A stretch of 64,000 nt of DNA from positions 62,001 to 126,000 of the forward strand of contig JBKQSS010000061.1 in assembly GCA_052143535.1 (NCBI GenBank), in the 5' to 3' direction. Below are positions 51,794 through 60,120 of this stretch, piece by piece. Positions within the stretch are counted from its first letter, which is position 1, and the number at the start of each line of letters is the position of its first letter. A program made the position numbers and the translations under genes. Under the pieces are notes generated by a model. The model saw nothing but the letters and a program-made list of their open reading frames with translations. It was not told the DNA's origin and made no database searches. This DNA comes from JADGRA01 sp052143535. GTDB taxonomy: Bacteria; Myxococcota; Myxococcia; Myxococcales; Myxococcaceae.

Positions 51794-52161
51794 AGGGGGG
51801 TTGCCCCCTCCAGAAGGGGCCAGGCTCGCAAGAGAGGCAACGCCCGCGAGTGCGAGGCTTCTAGGGGGACGTCGCGACGAAGTCAAGGCGACGGACGACC
51901 TGGAAAGGCTAGAAACATCAAGTGCTTACGCAACATTCCTGGAGTGCGCAACAAACGGCTCACCATCTCATTAATGAGCCAGTTGTTGCCCACTCCCCGT
52001 CCGGGGACGCTGCGTCAGGGCCAGGCGGCTGTCTCCGGGGGCTTCTGACAAACCTGCGCAAGGCGCCGACCTCACAGCTGAAGGACGCGACAGCCCAAGG
52101 CACTTTGCCCCGGCAGGTTGGCTTGTTGAAAGGCCAGGATCCGGGTGCTAGGGACTCGAGC
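51794..52161. other. 368-base divergent intergenic control region between spt and the mutase gene
   Basis: This is the only stretch over 300 bases without a gene. It must carry the promoters of both the ceramide-type operon (leftward) and the acyl-CoA operon (rightward). It holds the large inverted repeat at 51941-51996 and A/T-richer DNA around 51900-51980. No clear -35/-10 pair was recognised. The frame of the mutase gene is open through part of it, but without a ribosome site or family match. Confidence 0.7.
51941..51996. repeat. Large inverted repeat, 22-base arms, 12-base spacer
   Basis: The left arm (51941-51962) runs GGAGTGC, GCAACAA, AC, GGCTCA. The right arm (51975-51996) is its reverse complement except at three positions (19 of 22 match). 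The centre holds the perfect 12-base palindrome CTCATTAATGAG (51967-51978). It may be an operator for a dimeric or tetrameric regulator serving both divergent operons, or a hairpin in either transcript. No regulator gene is adjacent. Confidence 0.75.
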
Positions 52162-53973
52162 ATGCCCTCCCAGCGTCGCCGCCCCTCCCGTCGCGCTGCC
52201 AAGGATGCCCCGCGTAACGTTTCCACCCGTACTGCCCGAGCCGGAGCCAAAGCCAAGCGAGCCGCCACTCGGCCCGACGGCTCAGGAAAGACCCGGCTTT
52301 ATGACCCAGCCGCGATGCGTGCGGTGACCCGTGACTTGGCTCGCTGGGAAGCCGAGACGCTGGCCGATGTCGCCGCGAAAACCCCGCTTCGCCAGCCTTC
52401 CTTCACGACGGACTCCGGCGTGCCCATTCCTCCCGTGCTCACCGCTGCGCACCGCCGCAGCGAAGTCCAGGAGCAGCTTGGCCTGCCGGGAGAGTACCCC
52501 TTCACCCGCGGCGTGCAGCCAACCATGTACCGGGGTCGACTCTGGACCATGCGCATGTTCGCTGGGTTCGGGTCTCCCGAGGACACCAACCGGCGTTTCA
52601 AGTACCTGATGGCTCACGGCACGACGGGCCTTTCCACCGCCTTCGATATGCCGGCGCTGATGGGCTACGACGCCGACCACCCCATGTCCCGGGGCGAGGT
52701 TGGCAAAGAGGGAGTGGCCGTCTCCTCGTTACGTGACTTCGAGGTGCTCTTCGACGGAATCCCGTTGGACAAGGTCACCACGTCGATGACCATCAACGCC
52801 TCGGCCATCGCCGCGCTCTGCATGTACATCGCCGTGGGCGAAAAACAGGGCATCCCGATGGCCAAGCTCGGGGGGACCATTCAGAACGACATGCTCAAGG
52901 AGTACATCGCTCAGAAGGAGTGGATTGTTCCGCCCCGACCAGCGGTGCGCATCGTCGTCGACATGATTGAGTACTGCAGTCGCCACATGCCCCGTTGGCA
53001 CCCGGTGTCCATCAGCGGCTACCACATTCGTGAAGCAGGGGCGACGGCGGTTCAGGAACTCGCCTTCACCTTGGCCGATGGCATTGGCTACGTCGAGGAG
53101 TGTGTCAAGCGTGGCTTGGTCGTGGATGACTTTGCTCAACGGTTGTCGTTCTTTTGGGATGTCCACAACGACTTTTTCGAGGAAATCGCGAAGTTTCGTG
53201 CCGCGCGCCGAATCTGGGCCCGCGTGATGCGCGACCGCTTCGGGGCCCGTGACCCCCGCAGTCTGCAACTGCGCACCCATGCCCAGACGGCCGGGGTCAG
53301 TCTCACTGCCCAACAGCCATACAACAACGTGGTCCGGACGTCGCTCCAAGCACTGGCAGCGGTGCTCGGCGGAACGCAGTCGCTCCACACCAACTCGCTG
53401 GACGAAACCTACGCTCTCCCGACCGAGGATGCGGTCACGCTAGCCCTCCGCACTCAGCAGATTATCGCCCACGAGTCCGGAGTCGACCGAGTGGTCGACC
53501 CACTCGGAGGCAGCTATTACGTCGAATACCTGACCGATGAGATGGAGCGTCAGGCCCTCGAATACATACGCCGGATAGACGAGATGGGAGGCATCATCCG
53601 GGCAGTGGAAGAGGGCTACCCGCAAAAGGAGATTGGCGAGAGTGCCTACCGCTTTCAGCGGGAGGTGGAGGAGGGACAGCGGCTGGTTGTCGGTGTCAAC
53701 GCCTTCCAGTCCGAGCAACAGGTGCCCGTCGAACTGTTGAAAATCGATGACCAGGTCGCGGAGAGCCAGGTCGCTCGCCTCAGCAAAGTGCGAGCAGAAC
53801 GGGACCCGCGTGCCGTGGCGCGGACTCTCGAGAAGGTAGAGGCTGCCGCGCGGGGGACCGACAACCTGATGCCCCCCGTCCTGGAGGCCGTCAAAGCCTA
53901 CGTAACGCTCGGTGAGATCAGCGACGTGTTTCGCAAGGTGTGGGGGCAATACCGCGAGGGAGGCGCGTTCTAG
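52162..53973 (+). CDS. Acyl-CoA mutase large subunit, isobutyryl-CoA mutase-like (B12-dependent)
   Basis: 603 residues from ATG 52162; a basic N-terminal tail of about 45 residues precedes the fold. The TIM barrel shows FTRGVQPTMYRGRLWTMRMF, GTTGLSTAFDMPALMGYDAD, GTIQNDMLKEYIAQKEWIVP, SISGYHIREAGATAVQELAF and HTNSLDETYALPTEDAV. The residues that set substrate in this family are Phe133 (MRMFAGF) and Gln251 (IAQKEW). Methylmalonyl-CoA mutase has Tyr and Arg there; isobutyryl-CoA mutase has Phe and Gln, with the same spacing of 118. The B12 domain is a separate gene 9 bases downstream. It likely isomerises isobutyryl-CoA and n-butyryl-CoA, or related acyl-CoAs. Confidence 0.9.
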   Translation: MPSQRRRPSRRAAKDAPRNVSTRTARAGAKAKRAATRPDGSGKTRLYDPAAMRAVTRDLARWEAETLADVAAKTPLRQPSFTTDSGVPIPPVLTAAHRRSEVQEQLGLPGEYPFTRGVQPTMYRGRLWTMRMFAGFGSPEDTNRRFKYLMAHGTTGLSTAFDMPALMGYDADHPMSRGEVGKEGVAVSSLRDFEVLFDGIPLDKVTTSMTINASAIAALCMYIAVGEKQGIPMAKLGGTIQNDMLKEYIAQKEWIVPPRPAVRIVVDMIEYCSRHMPRWHPVSISGYHIREAGATAVQELAFTLADGIGYVEECVKRGLVVDDFAQRLSFFWDVHNDFFEEIAKFRAARRIWARVMRDRFGARDPRSLQLRTHAQTAGVSLTAQQPYNNVVRTSLQALAAVLGGTQSLHTNSLDETYALPTEDAVTLALRTQQIIAHESGVDRVVDPLGGSYYVEYLTDEMERQALEYIRRIDEMGGIIRAVEEGYPQKEIGESAYRFQREVEEGQRLVVGVNAFQSEQQVPVELLKIDDQVAESQVARLSKVRAERDPRAVARTLEKVEAAARGTDNLMPPVLEAVKAYVTLGEISDVFRKVWGQYREGGAF

Positions 53974-53982
53974 GGGACGGCC

Positions 53983-54387
53983 ATGGGCGACCACACCATC
54001 AGAATCCTCGTCGCCAAGCCCGGACTCGACGGGCACGACCGCGGTGCGAAAATCATCGCGCGTGCCCTCCGCGACGCCGGGATGGAAGTCATCTATACCG
54101 GGCTGCACCAGACGCCGGAAATGATTGCCAGTGCTGCCGTACAGGAGGATGTCGATGCCGTCGGGCTTTCGATTATGTCCGGCGCTCACATGACGCTGTT
54201 TCCTGCGGTGATTGACCTACTTAGAGCGAAGGGAGCCGGGGACATCGGGGTCTTCGGCGGCGGCATCATTCCCGACGACGACATTCCCCGACTCAAGAAG
54301 CTAGGGGTGGCGGAGATATTCACCCCGGGAAGCTCGACTCAGGACATCGTCCAGTGGATCCGGGGACACATCCAGGCCCGCCCCTGA
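53983..54387 (+). CDS. Cobalamin-binding small subunit of acyl-CoA mutase
   Basis: 134 residues from ATG 53983. RILVAKPGLDGHDRGAKIIA has the DxHxxG motif with His18 as the cobalt ligand. GLSIMSGAHMTLFPAVIDLL supplies the SxL-type segment and GVFGGGIIPDDDIPRL the GG loop, completing the B12 tail-binding fold. It pairs with the large subunit encoded 9 bases upstream. Separate large and small subunits are the IcmA/IcmB layout. Confidence 0.95.
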   Translation: MGDHTIRILVAKPGLDGHDRGAKIIARALRDAGMEVIYTGLHQTPEMIASAAVQEDVDAVGLSIMSGAHMTLFPAVIDLLRAKGAGDIGVFGGGIIPDDDIPRLKKLGVAEIFTPGSSTQDIVQWIRGHIQARP

Positions 54388-55331
54388 ACCTGGCCGCTCG
54401 GTTTCCTCGCCACGTCGATGTCTACGAGGTGGGACCACGCGACGGGCTCCAGAACGAGCTGCGGTCGGTGCCTCTCAAGGACAAGCTGCGGTTGGTGACT
54501 GCTCTGGTCGCTGCCGGCGAGCGCCGCATCGAGCTGACCTCGTTTGTTAGCCCGAAATGGATTCCTCAGCTGGCCGATGCCGACGAGCTCGTCGCCCAGG
54601 TCGACCGGTCTCCCGGTGTGACTTTTTCCGCACTCGTCCCCAACCTCAAGGGGTTGGAGCGGGCCAAGTCAGCGGGGCTCGGGGAGGCAGCGGTGTTCGC
54701 CTCGGCCACGGAGACGCATTCGCGCAAGAACATCAACAAGTCCATTGCCGAAGCGCTTCACGTCGCGGGCGCCGTTGCAAAAGGTGCGCTGGCGGCCGGG
54801 ATGCGGGTGCGCGCCTACCTCTCCGTGGTGTGGGGATGTCCCTACGAGGGCAAAACGTCGTTGGCCACCGTCGTCGACTTGGCGAGCCGACTGCTGGACA
54901 TGGGCATCTACCAACTCAGTCTGGGCGACACCATCGGTGTTGGGATTCCTACTCAGACTGAAGCCATTCTTGAGGCGGTACTGCGTCACGTTCCTGCCTC
55001 GAAGCTCGCCCTGCATTTGCATGACACTCGCGGAACGGCCCTCGCCAATGCGTTGGTCGGGCTGAGCTACGGACTGACAACGCTCGACGCCAGCATCGGT
55101 GGCCTTGGAGGCTGTCCCTATGCGCCGGGCGCTGCCGGGAACCTCGCCACCGAGGACCTGGTGAATCTGCTCCATGGGATGGGAGTGGAGACGGGCATCG
55201 ACCTCTCACGGCTGGTCGAGGCAGGCGAGGTGGCCCAGGAGCTCATCGGCCGGAAGCTTCCCGGCAAATACCTTCAGGCCGCCCTTGGCGAGCGGGATCG
55301 TCTCCTCGCGCGAAAGCGGCAGGCACGCTAA
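54354..55331 (+). CDS. Hydroxymethylglutaryl-CoA lyase
   Basis: 325 residues from GTG 54354, overlapping the B12 subunit gene by 34 bases; no other ATG, GTG or TTG fits before the fold begins. DVYEVGPRDGLQNELRSVPL is the start of the HMG-CoA lyase barrel, SATETHSRKNINKSIAEAL follows, and GGLGGCPYAPGAAGNLATED holds the catalytic cysteine of the family signature. It cleaves HMG-CoA to acetoacetate and acetyl-CoA, the last step of leucine breakdown. The overlap shows it is part of the mutase operon. Confidence 0.95.
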   Translation: MDPGTHPGPPLNLAARFPRHVDVYEVGPRDGLQNELRSVPLKDKLRLVTALVAAGERRIELTSFVSPKWIPQLADADELVAQVDRSPGVTFSALVPNLKGLERAKSAGLGEAAVFASATETHSRKNINKSIAEALHVAGAVAKGALAAGMRVRAYLSVVWGCPYEGKTSLATVVDLASRLLDMGIYQLSLGDTIGVGIPTQTEAILEAVLRHVPASKLALHLHDTRGTALANALVGLSYGLTTLDASIGGLGGCPYAPGAAGNLATEDLVNLLHGMGVETGIDLSRLVEAGEVAQELIGRKLPGKYLQAALGERDRLLARKRQAR

Positions 55332-55447
55332 GGCGCGCCAACTGAGGCGAGCACCTGCGAGTCCGCCCAAGAGCCACGCGAGCGGGCATGGCGCATTGAA
55401 GAAACGAATCTACCAGGGCGTCCCCCACCCGGAGTAAGGGGGGGGGC

Positions 55448-56224
55448 ATGGCCGAGTTCCGCGAGGAGCGCCGCGGCAGCACCGAGGTGTGGACCATCGA
55501 CGGCGAGAAGCGCCGAAACGCCATCAGCCGCGCCGCGCTGGCGGAGTTCGAGCAACGGGTAGAGCGGGTCAGCAGTGGCCACGGGACCCGCGCCGTTATT
55601 CTCACCGGCGCCGGGGACCGTGCCTTCTGCGCTGGCGCCGACCTCAAGGAACGCGCCGGAATGTCCGAAGTGGAGGTGCGCAACTTTCTGACGCAACTGG
55701 GCAAGGTGCTTCGCTCGCTGGAACGAAGCGATTGCGTTTTCATTGCGGCCATTAACGGCGCTGCGCTGGGAGGTGGCACCGAGTTGGCACTCGCCTGTGA
55801 CTTCCGCGTGGCAGCTCCGACTGCAGAACTCGGGTTGACTGAAGTCCAGCTCGGCATCATCCCCGGCGGAGGAGGAACTCAGCGACTTCCTCGCCTGGTG
55901 GGGCCAGCCCGGGCGAAGGACTTGATTCTCACTGGCCGTCGCATCAACGCCGCCGAAGCGTTTGCCATCGGGCTCGTGCAAAGGCTCGCACCAGAGGGAC
56001 GGTTGTTGGAGGTTGCGCTTGGGCTTGCTGAACAACTGGGGGCGAATGCGCCCTTAGCCGTTGCAGCCGCCAAGCACGCCATCGATGAAGGGCTTGCCTT
56101 GAGCCTGGACAACGCGCTTGCGAGCGAACAGCGCCAGTACGAAAGGGTGCTCGCCTCCGAAGACCGCCTCGAGGGCCTAGCGGCTTTCTCCGAGAAACGT
56201 CCACCGCGCTTTCGCGGGCGTTAG
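55448..56224 (+). CDS. Enoyl-CoA hydratase/isomerase family protein (possible methylglutaconyl-CoA hydratase)
   Basis: 258 residues from ATG 55448, after a GGAGTAAGGGGG ribosome site. AFCAGADLKERAGMSEVEVR, FIAAINGAALGGGTELALAC and GLTEVQLGIIPGGGGTQRLP are the crotonase blocks; the oxyanion hole Gly and two glutamates (GGGTELAL and GLTEVQLG) are present. In a leucine pathway this enzyme hydrates 3-methylglutaconyl-CoA to HMG-CoA, the substrate of the lyase encoded just upstream. That role is inferred from context; a general enoyl-CoA hydratase is the alternative. Confidence 0.9.
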   Translation: MAEFREERRGSTEVWTIDGEKRRNAISRAALAEFEQRVERVSSGHGTRAVILTGAGDRAFCAGADLKERAGMSEVEVRNFLTQLGKVLRSLERSDCVFIAAINGAALGGGTELALACDFRVAAPTAELGLTEVQLGIIPGGGGTQRLPRLVGPARAKDLILTGRRINAAEAFAIGLVQRLAPEGRLLEVALGLAEQLGANAPLAVAAAKHAIDEGLALSLDNALASEQRQYERVLASEDRLEGLAAFSEKRPPRFRGR

Positions 56225-56340
56225 AACGGCTCACCCCAACAGCAAGAGGCGCTACCCGGTGGACCAACGGTATCTACGGCACCGCGGCTGTGCGCGCGTT
56301 AAACTTCGTGTCTCGGTCGACTCGTCAGTTGGAGACATCG

Positions 56341-56706
56341 GTGGAATTCGAAATCACTGGCCTGGACCACGTCCAGCTTGCCATCCCTCCCGGGCGCGAA
56401 GGCGATGCGGAGCGCTTCTATTCTGGACTGCTTGGATTCGAGCGAGTCCCGAAGCCTCCCCCGCTGGCAGCAAGAGGCGGTTGCTGGTTCGTCAGGGGGA
56501 CAGTGAAGTTGCACCTCGGCATCGACCCCGAGTTTCGCCCTGCGCGAAAAGTTCATCCCGGGCTGCTGGTCGCTGGATTCGACGCGCTGTGTGCGCGGCT
56601 CGAGGCGGCCGGGGTAGCGGTTCGGCCCGATAACGAGTTGCCGGGAGTCAGGCGGTGTTACGCCGAAGACCCCTTCGGAAACACCCTCGAGCTCATCGAG
56701 CGCTGA
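56341..56706 (+). CDS. VOC (glyoxalase-like) family protein
   Basis: 121 residues from GTG 56341, with GGAG six bases upstream; the frame is open to 56290. GLDHVQLAIPPGREGDAERF and YSGLLGFERVPKP begin the first beta-alpha-beta module, HLGIDPEFRPARKVHPGLLV closes it, and YAEDPFGNTLELIER gives the C-terminal metal-ligand Glu. The pattern (HPxLxV, DPFGN) fits a common bacterial VOC group of unknown substrate. It does not look like methylmalonyl-CoA epimerase. Confidence 0.85.
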   Translation: MEFEITGLDHVQLAIPPGREGDAERFYSGLLGFERVPKPPPLAARGGCWFVRGTVKLHLGIDPEFRPARKVHPGLLVAGFDALCARLEAAGVAVRPDNELPGVRRCYAEDPFGNTLELIER

Positions 56707-56896
56707 ACGCTCGGGTGGGCGGCGATCGCAGTTGCACTCTCGGGTGCCTTGCCGCCTCAGTGTCGCACAGCCACGCCGACCAACGCACAGGCGCGTCGTG
56801 TGCCCTGGCGGAGGGTCATTCGTCGCCCCGCCTCTTGGCGTGGATGTAGGGGAGGTCTGGTTTTGCTGGAATCCGTTTTCGACTAGGCTTTGTCCA

Positions 56897-57304
56897 GTGG
56901 TAGACCTCCGTCGACGCGTCCTCGTAATTGACGACCAGCCAGGGTTCCGTGCCTTCCTTCAGCGAATCCTCGAGGTCGATGGGTATTGCGTGGACGTGGC
57001 GGAGGACGGGGACGCAGGTCTAGCAGTGCTGGCAGACGCGTCGCGGCCGTGTGTGGTCTTGGTCGACTTGCTGATGCCGGGCGTGAATGGCATCGGCTTC
57101 ATCACGCGGCTACGGGACCGCTACGGCTCTAACCGTTTTCCGGTCATTGTCATCTCCGCCTTGTTCGGTGGGGAGGACGTCGAGCCGCCGGACCTCCCTG
57201 GCGTTCGGGGAGTCATCGGCAAACCCTTCGAGCCACGAGTCGTTCGAGCGGCCGTCCGTCATGCCTGGGCGACCTTGGAGCAGCGGGAGCAGCCGGCGGC
57301 GTAA
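56897..57304 (+). CDS. Single-domain response regulator receiver protein
   Basis: 135 residues from GTG 56897. VLVIDDQPGFRAFLQRILEV holds the acidic pair, VVLVDLLMPGVNGIGFI the phosphorylated Asp, and GVIGKPFEPRVVRAAV the lysine. There is no output domain. Partners of such proteins are usually hybrid kinases encoded elsewhere. It sits inside an acyl-CoA catabolic cluster, about 190 bases after the VOC gene, which is unusual but may just be a separate insertion. The start is uncertain. Confidence 0.85.
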   Translation: MVDLRRRVLVIDDQPGFRAFLQRILEVDGYCVDVAEDGDAGLAVLADASRPCVVLVDLLMPGVNGIGFITRLRDRYGSNRFPVIVISALFGGEDVEPPDLPGVRGVIGKPFEPRVVRAAVRHAWATLEQREQPAA

Positions 57305-57380
57305 ACCGTGGCAACAACGCGCCGCAGCAAAGCCTCCGAGGGCTCTGGGCGCCCATTTCTGCTAGAGCCCCCGGCCCACC

Positions 57381-58910
57381 ATGGGCTTCGACGACAGCAC
57401 GCGCCAGCGCCGTGCGCGCATCCGGCAGGGTGGGGCAACGAAGTACCACGCCAAGAGCGAGGCGGTGGGGAAGCTATTCGCGCGGGAACGCCTTGCGCGC
57501 CTGCTCGACCCTGGCTCGTTCGTCGAGGACGGCACGTTCGCCCACGGGCTCGACGCTGAATTCCCGGCGGACGGCGTCATCACCGGCTTAGGAAGTATCG
57601 CAGGACGTCCGGTCGCAGTGATGGCCAATGATTCAACCGTGAAAGCAGGAAGCTGGGGGGCCCGCACGGTCGAGAAGATTCTCCGCATCCAGGAAACGGC
57701 GGCGCGGGTGCGTTGCCCGCTCCTTTACCTCGTGGATTCAGCCGGAGCCCGCATCACCGACCAGGTAGAGATGTTTCCGGGCCGCCGAGGAGCAGGGCGC
57801 ATCTTTCGCAATGAGGTGCTCCTCTCGGGTGAAGTGCCCCAGGTCTGTTTGCTGTTCGGTCCGTCTGCCGCAGGAGGGGCCTACATTCCGGCGTTCTGCG
57901 ACCTGGTCGTGATGGTCGATGGCAACGCGTCGATGTACCTGGGCAGCCCGCGCATGGCTGAGATGGTCATCGGGGAGAAGGTCACCTTGGAGGAGATGGG
58001 CGGAGCAAAGATGCACTGCTCCGTCTCTGGATGCGGAGACGTGCTGGTAAAGACGGAAGACGAGGCCATCGCGGCGGCGCGTGCCTACCTGTCGTACCTC
58101 CCGGACAGTTTTTCCGGCGAGCCGCCAATGGTCGAAGCGCGGGACCCGGACCGAAGTGGGCGCTCCTTCGACGACATCATTCCCGCTGACCAAAACAAGC
58201 CCTTCGACATGTTCGCGCTGGTTCGAGAGCTCATCGACGCCGGTTCATTCTTCGAAGTGAAGAAGCTCTTTGCCCAGGAGCTCATCACCGGGTTTGCGCG
58301 CATCGCTGGCAGGCCGGTGGGCATCGTCGCGAATCAACCCAAGTACAAGGGGGGAGTGCTCTTTGTCGATTCCGCCGACAAAGCCGCTCGCTTCATCTGG
58401 CTGTGCGATGCGTTCAACATGCCGCTCGTGTTTCTCGCCGACGTCCCGGGTTTCATGATTGGGACCAAGGTCGAGCGGGCGGGCATCATTCGCGCTGGAG
58501 CGAAGATGATTTCCGCGGTTTCAGAGGCGACCGTTCCCCGCATCTCGGTGGTGGTACGTAAAGCGTACGGAGCCGGTCTTTATGCCATGTCCGGTCCGGG
58601 CTTTGGGCCGGACTGCACCCTGGCGCTTCCCCAGGCGATGATCGCCGTTATGGGGCCCGAAGCGGCAGTGAACGCCGTCTACTTCAACAAGATTCTCGAG
58701 AAGCCGGAAGCCGAACGACCCGGCTTCATCGAGCAGCTCCGCGCCGAGTACCGCGCCGACGTGGACCTCTCGAAACTTGCTTCGGAGTTGGTGGTCGACG
58801 AGATCGTTCCTGGCGACGAGCTGCGCGAACAACTGGTGCGTCGCCTTGAGTTGTATTCCCGGAGCTTCCGGCCTCGAGAAACGCGCAAGCACGGCGTTTG
58901 GCCGGTCTAA
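57381..58910 (+). CDS. Acyl-CoA carboxylase beta (carboxyltransferase) subunit
   Basis: 509 residues. YLVDSAGARITDQVEMFPGR, GRIFRNEVLLSGEVPQVCLL then FGPSAAGGAYIPAF and MYLGSPRMAEMVIGEKVTLE are the N-lobe; GRPVGIVANQPKYKGGVLFV and VFLADVPGFMIGTKVERAGI form the C-lobe with its oxyanion glycines. It transfers carboxyl from biotin to an acyl-CoA. Whether the substrate is methylcrotonyl-, propionyl- or another acyl-CoA cannot be fixed. No biotin carboxylase subunit is in the window, so it must be encoded elsewhere. Confidence 0.92.
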   Translation: MGFDDSTRQRRARIRQGGATKYHAKSEAVGKLFARERLARLLDPGSFVEDGTFAHGLDAEFPADGVITGLGSIAGRPVAVMANDSTVKAGSWGARTVEKILRIQETAARVRCPLLYLVDSAGARITDQVEMFPGRRGAGRIFRNEVLLSGEVPQVCLLFGPSAAGGAYIPAFCDLVVMVDGNASMYLGSPRMAEMVIGEKVTLEEMGGAKMHCSVSGCGDVLVKTEDEAIAAARAYLSYLPDSFSGEPPMVEARDPDRSGRSFDDIIPADQNKPFDMFALVRELIDAGSFFEVKKLFAQELITGFARIAGRPVGIVANQPKYKGGVLFVDSADKAARFIWLCDAFNMPLVFLADVPGFMIGTKVERAGIIRAGAKMISAVSEATVPRISVVVRKAYGAGLYAMSGPGFGPDCTLALPQAMIAVMGPEAAVNAVYFNKILEKPEAERPGFIEQLRAEYRADVDLSKLASELVVDEIVPGDELREQLVRRLELYSRSFRPRETRKHGVWPV

Positions 58911-58971
58911 GGGTAGCCGGCAGACCATCTTTTCGCCGAGACCGCTGGCCGCTATAAGCACAGGCCAGAGA

Positions 58972-60120
58972 ATGAGTATGACCGCCGACCTGCCCGAGAG
59001 TCACCGTGCTTTGCAGGCGACGCTGCACGCTTTTTGTGAGGAGCGGGTCAGGGGGCAGGCACGGGAGTGGGACCGCGCCGAACGGCTGCCCATGGACACT
59101 GTCCGGGCACTGGGGGAGCTGGGCGTCTTGGGAATGCAGATTCCCGAGGAGTTCGGCGGCGCTGGGCTCGATAGTCTCGCTGTCGCTGTGGCTGTGGAGG
59201 AAATCGCCCGGTACGACGGTTCACTCGCACTCACCGTGGCCAGCCACAACGGACTCGGAACCAGCCATCTGCGTCTATTTGGCAACGACGAGCAGAGGCG
59301 GCGGTACTTGCCGCGCCTTGCCACTGGCGAGCACCTCGGGGCTTGGGCGCTCACTGAACCGGGCAGCGGGTCAGACGCTGCGGCGATGAAGACAACTGCC
59401 CTGAGAAGGGGGGAGAGCTGGGTTCTCAACGGCAGCAAGATGTTCATTACCCAGGGCACGGTGGCACAGGTCTTCGTCGTGCTGGCGCTGACTGCCCCCG
59501 AGCGACGGCAAAAAGGCATCAGCGCGTTCGTGATTGAGAAAGGGACGCCTGGCTTCACCCAGCGACCCATCCACGGCAAGTTGGGCATGCGCTCGTCGGA
59601 TACGGCTGAGCTGGTTCTAGAGAACGTCGTCATTCCTGAGAGCCATCTGGTTGGCCAGCCAGGAATGGGCTTCGTCAACACGCTCCAAATCCTCGACAAG
59701 GGACGGGTCACGATTGGTGCTTTGGCGGTCGGCCTTCACCGCGGAGCGCTTGAGGAGTCCCTGCGCTATGCGAAGGACCGCCAGGCATTCGGCAAGCCCA
59801 TCGCCACGTTCCAGGCAATTCGCTGGATGCTCGCGGACATGCAGACCGAGCTCCAAGCGGCGCGGATGCTCGTGCATCGCGCAGCCGTGCTTGCCGACGC
59901 TGGCCAGCCCTACACCCGGGAGGCCTCGGTGGCCAAGCTGTTCGCCAGCGAGGCTGCCAATCGCGCCTGCAATCGCGCAGTCCAGATTCACGGTGGCTAC
60001 GGCTACACCCGCGAGTTTCCTGTAGAGCGTTACTTGCGCGACGCCAAACTCTGCGAAATCGGTGAGGGCACGAGCGAGATTCAGCGGACAATTATCGCCC
60101 GCGAGCTGCTCAAGGTGTGA
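58972..60120 (+). CDS. Acyl-CoA dehydrogenase
   Basis: 382 residues from ATG 58972 (ATG 58978 also possible). LGVLGMQIPEEFGGAGLDSL, GAWALTEPGSGSDAAAMKTT (FAD-binding TEPGxGSD), GKLGMRSSDTAELVLENVVI and IHGGYGYTREFPVERYLRDA with EGTSEIQRTIIARELL are typical. The catalytic glutamate of short-chain enzymes is the one in CEIGEGTSEIQR. It oxidises an acyl-CoA; isovaleryl-CoA or isobutyryl-CoA would suit the cluster. Its stop shares one base with the start of the next gene (TGATG). Confidence 0.95.
   Translation: MSMTADLPESHRALQATLHAFCEERVRGQAREWDRAERLPMDTVRALGELGVLGMQIPEEFGGAGLDSLAVAVAVEEIARYDGSLALTVASHNGLGTSHLRLFGNDEQRRRYLPRLATGEHLGAWALTEPGSGSDAAAMKTTALRRGESWVLNGSKMFITQGTVAQVFVVLALTAPERRQKGISAFVIEKGTPGFTQRPIHGKLGMRSSDTAELVLENVVIPESHLVGQPGMGFVNTLQILDKGRVTIGALAVGLHRGALEESLRYAKDRQAFGKPIATFQAIRWMLADMQTELQAARMLVHRAAVLADAGQPYTREASVAKLFASEAANRACNRAVQIHGGYGYTREFPVERYLRDAKLCEIGEGTSEIQRTIIARELLKV

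Noticed and set aside
51922..52161. N-terminal extension of the mutase gene back to 51922
   Set aside because: It would run through the large inverted repeat and has no ribosome site or family match; ATG 52162 is adequate.
52162..53973. Naming the mutase a methylmalonyl-CoA mutase
   Set aside because: The two substrate-determining residues are Phe and Gln rather than Tyr and Arg.
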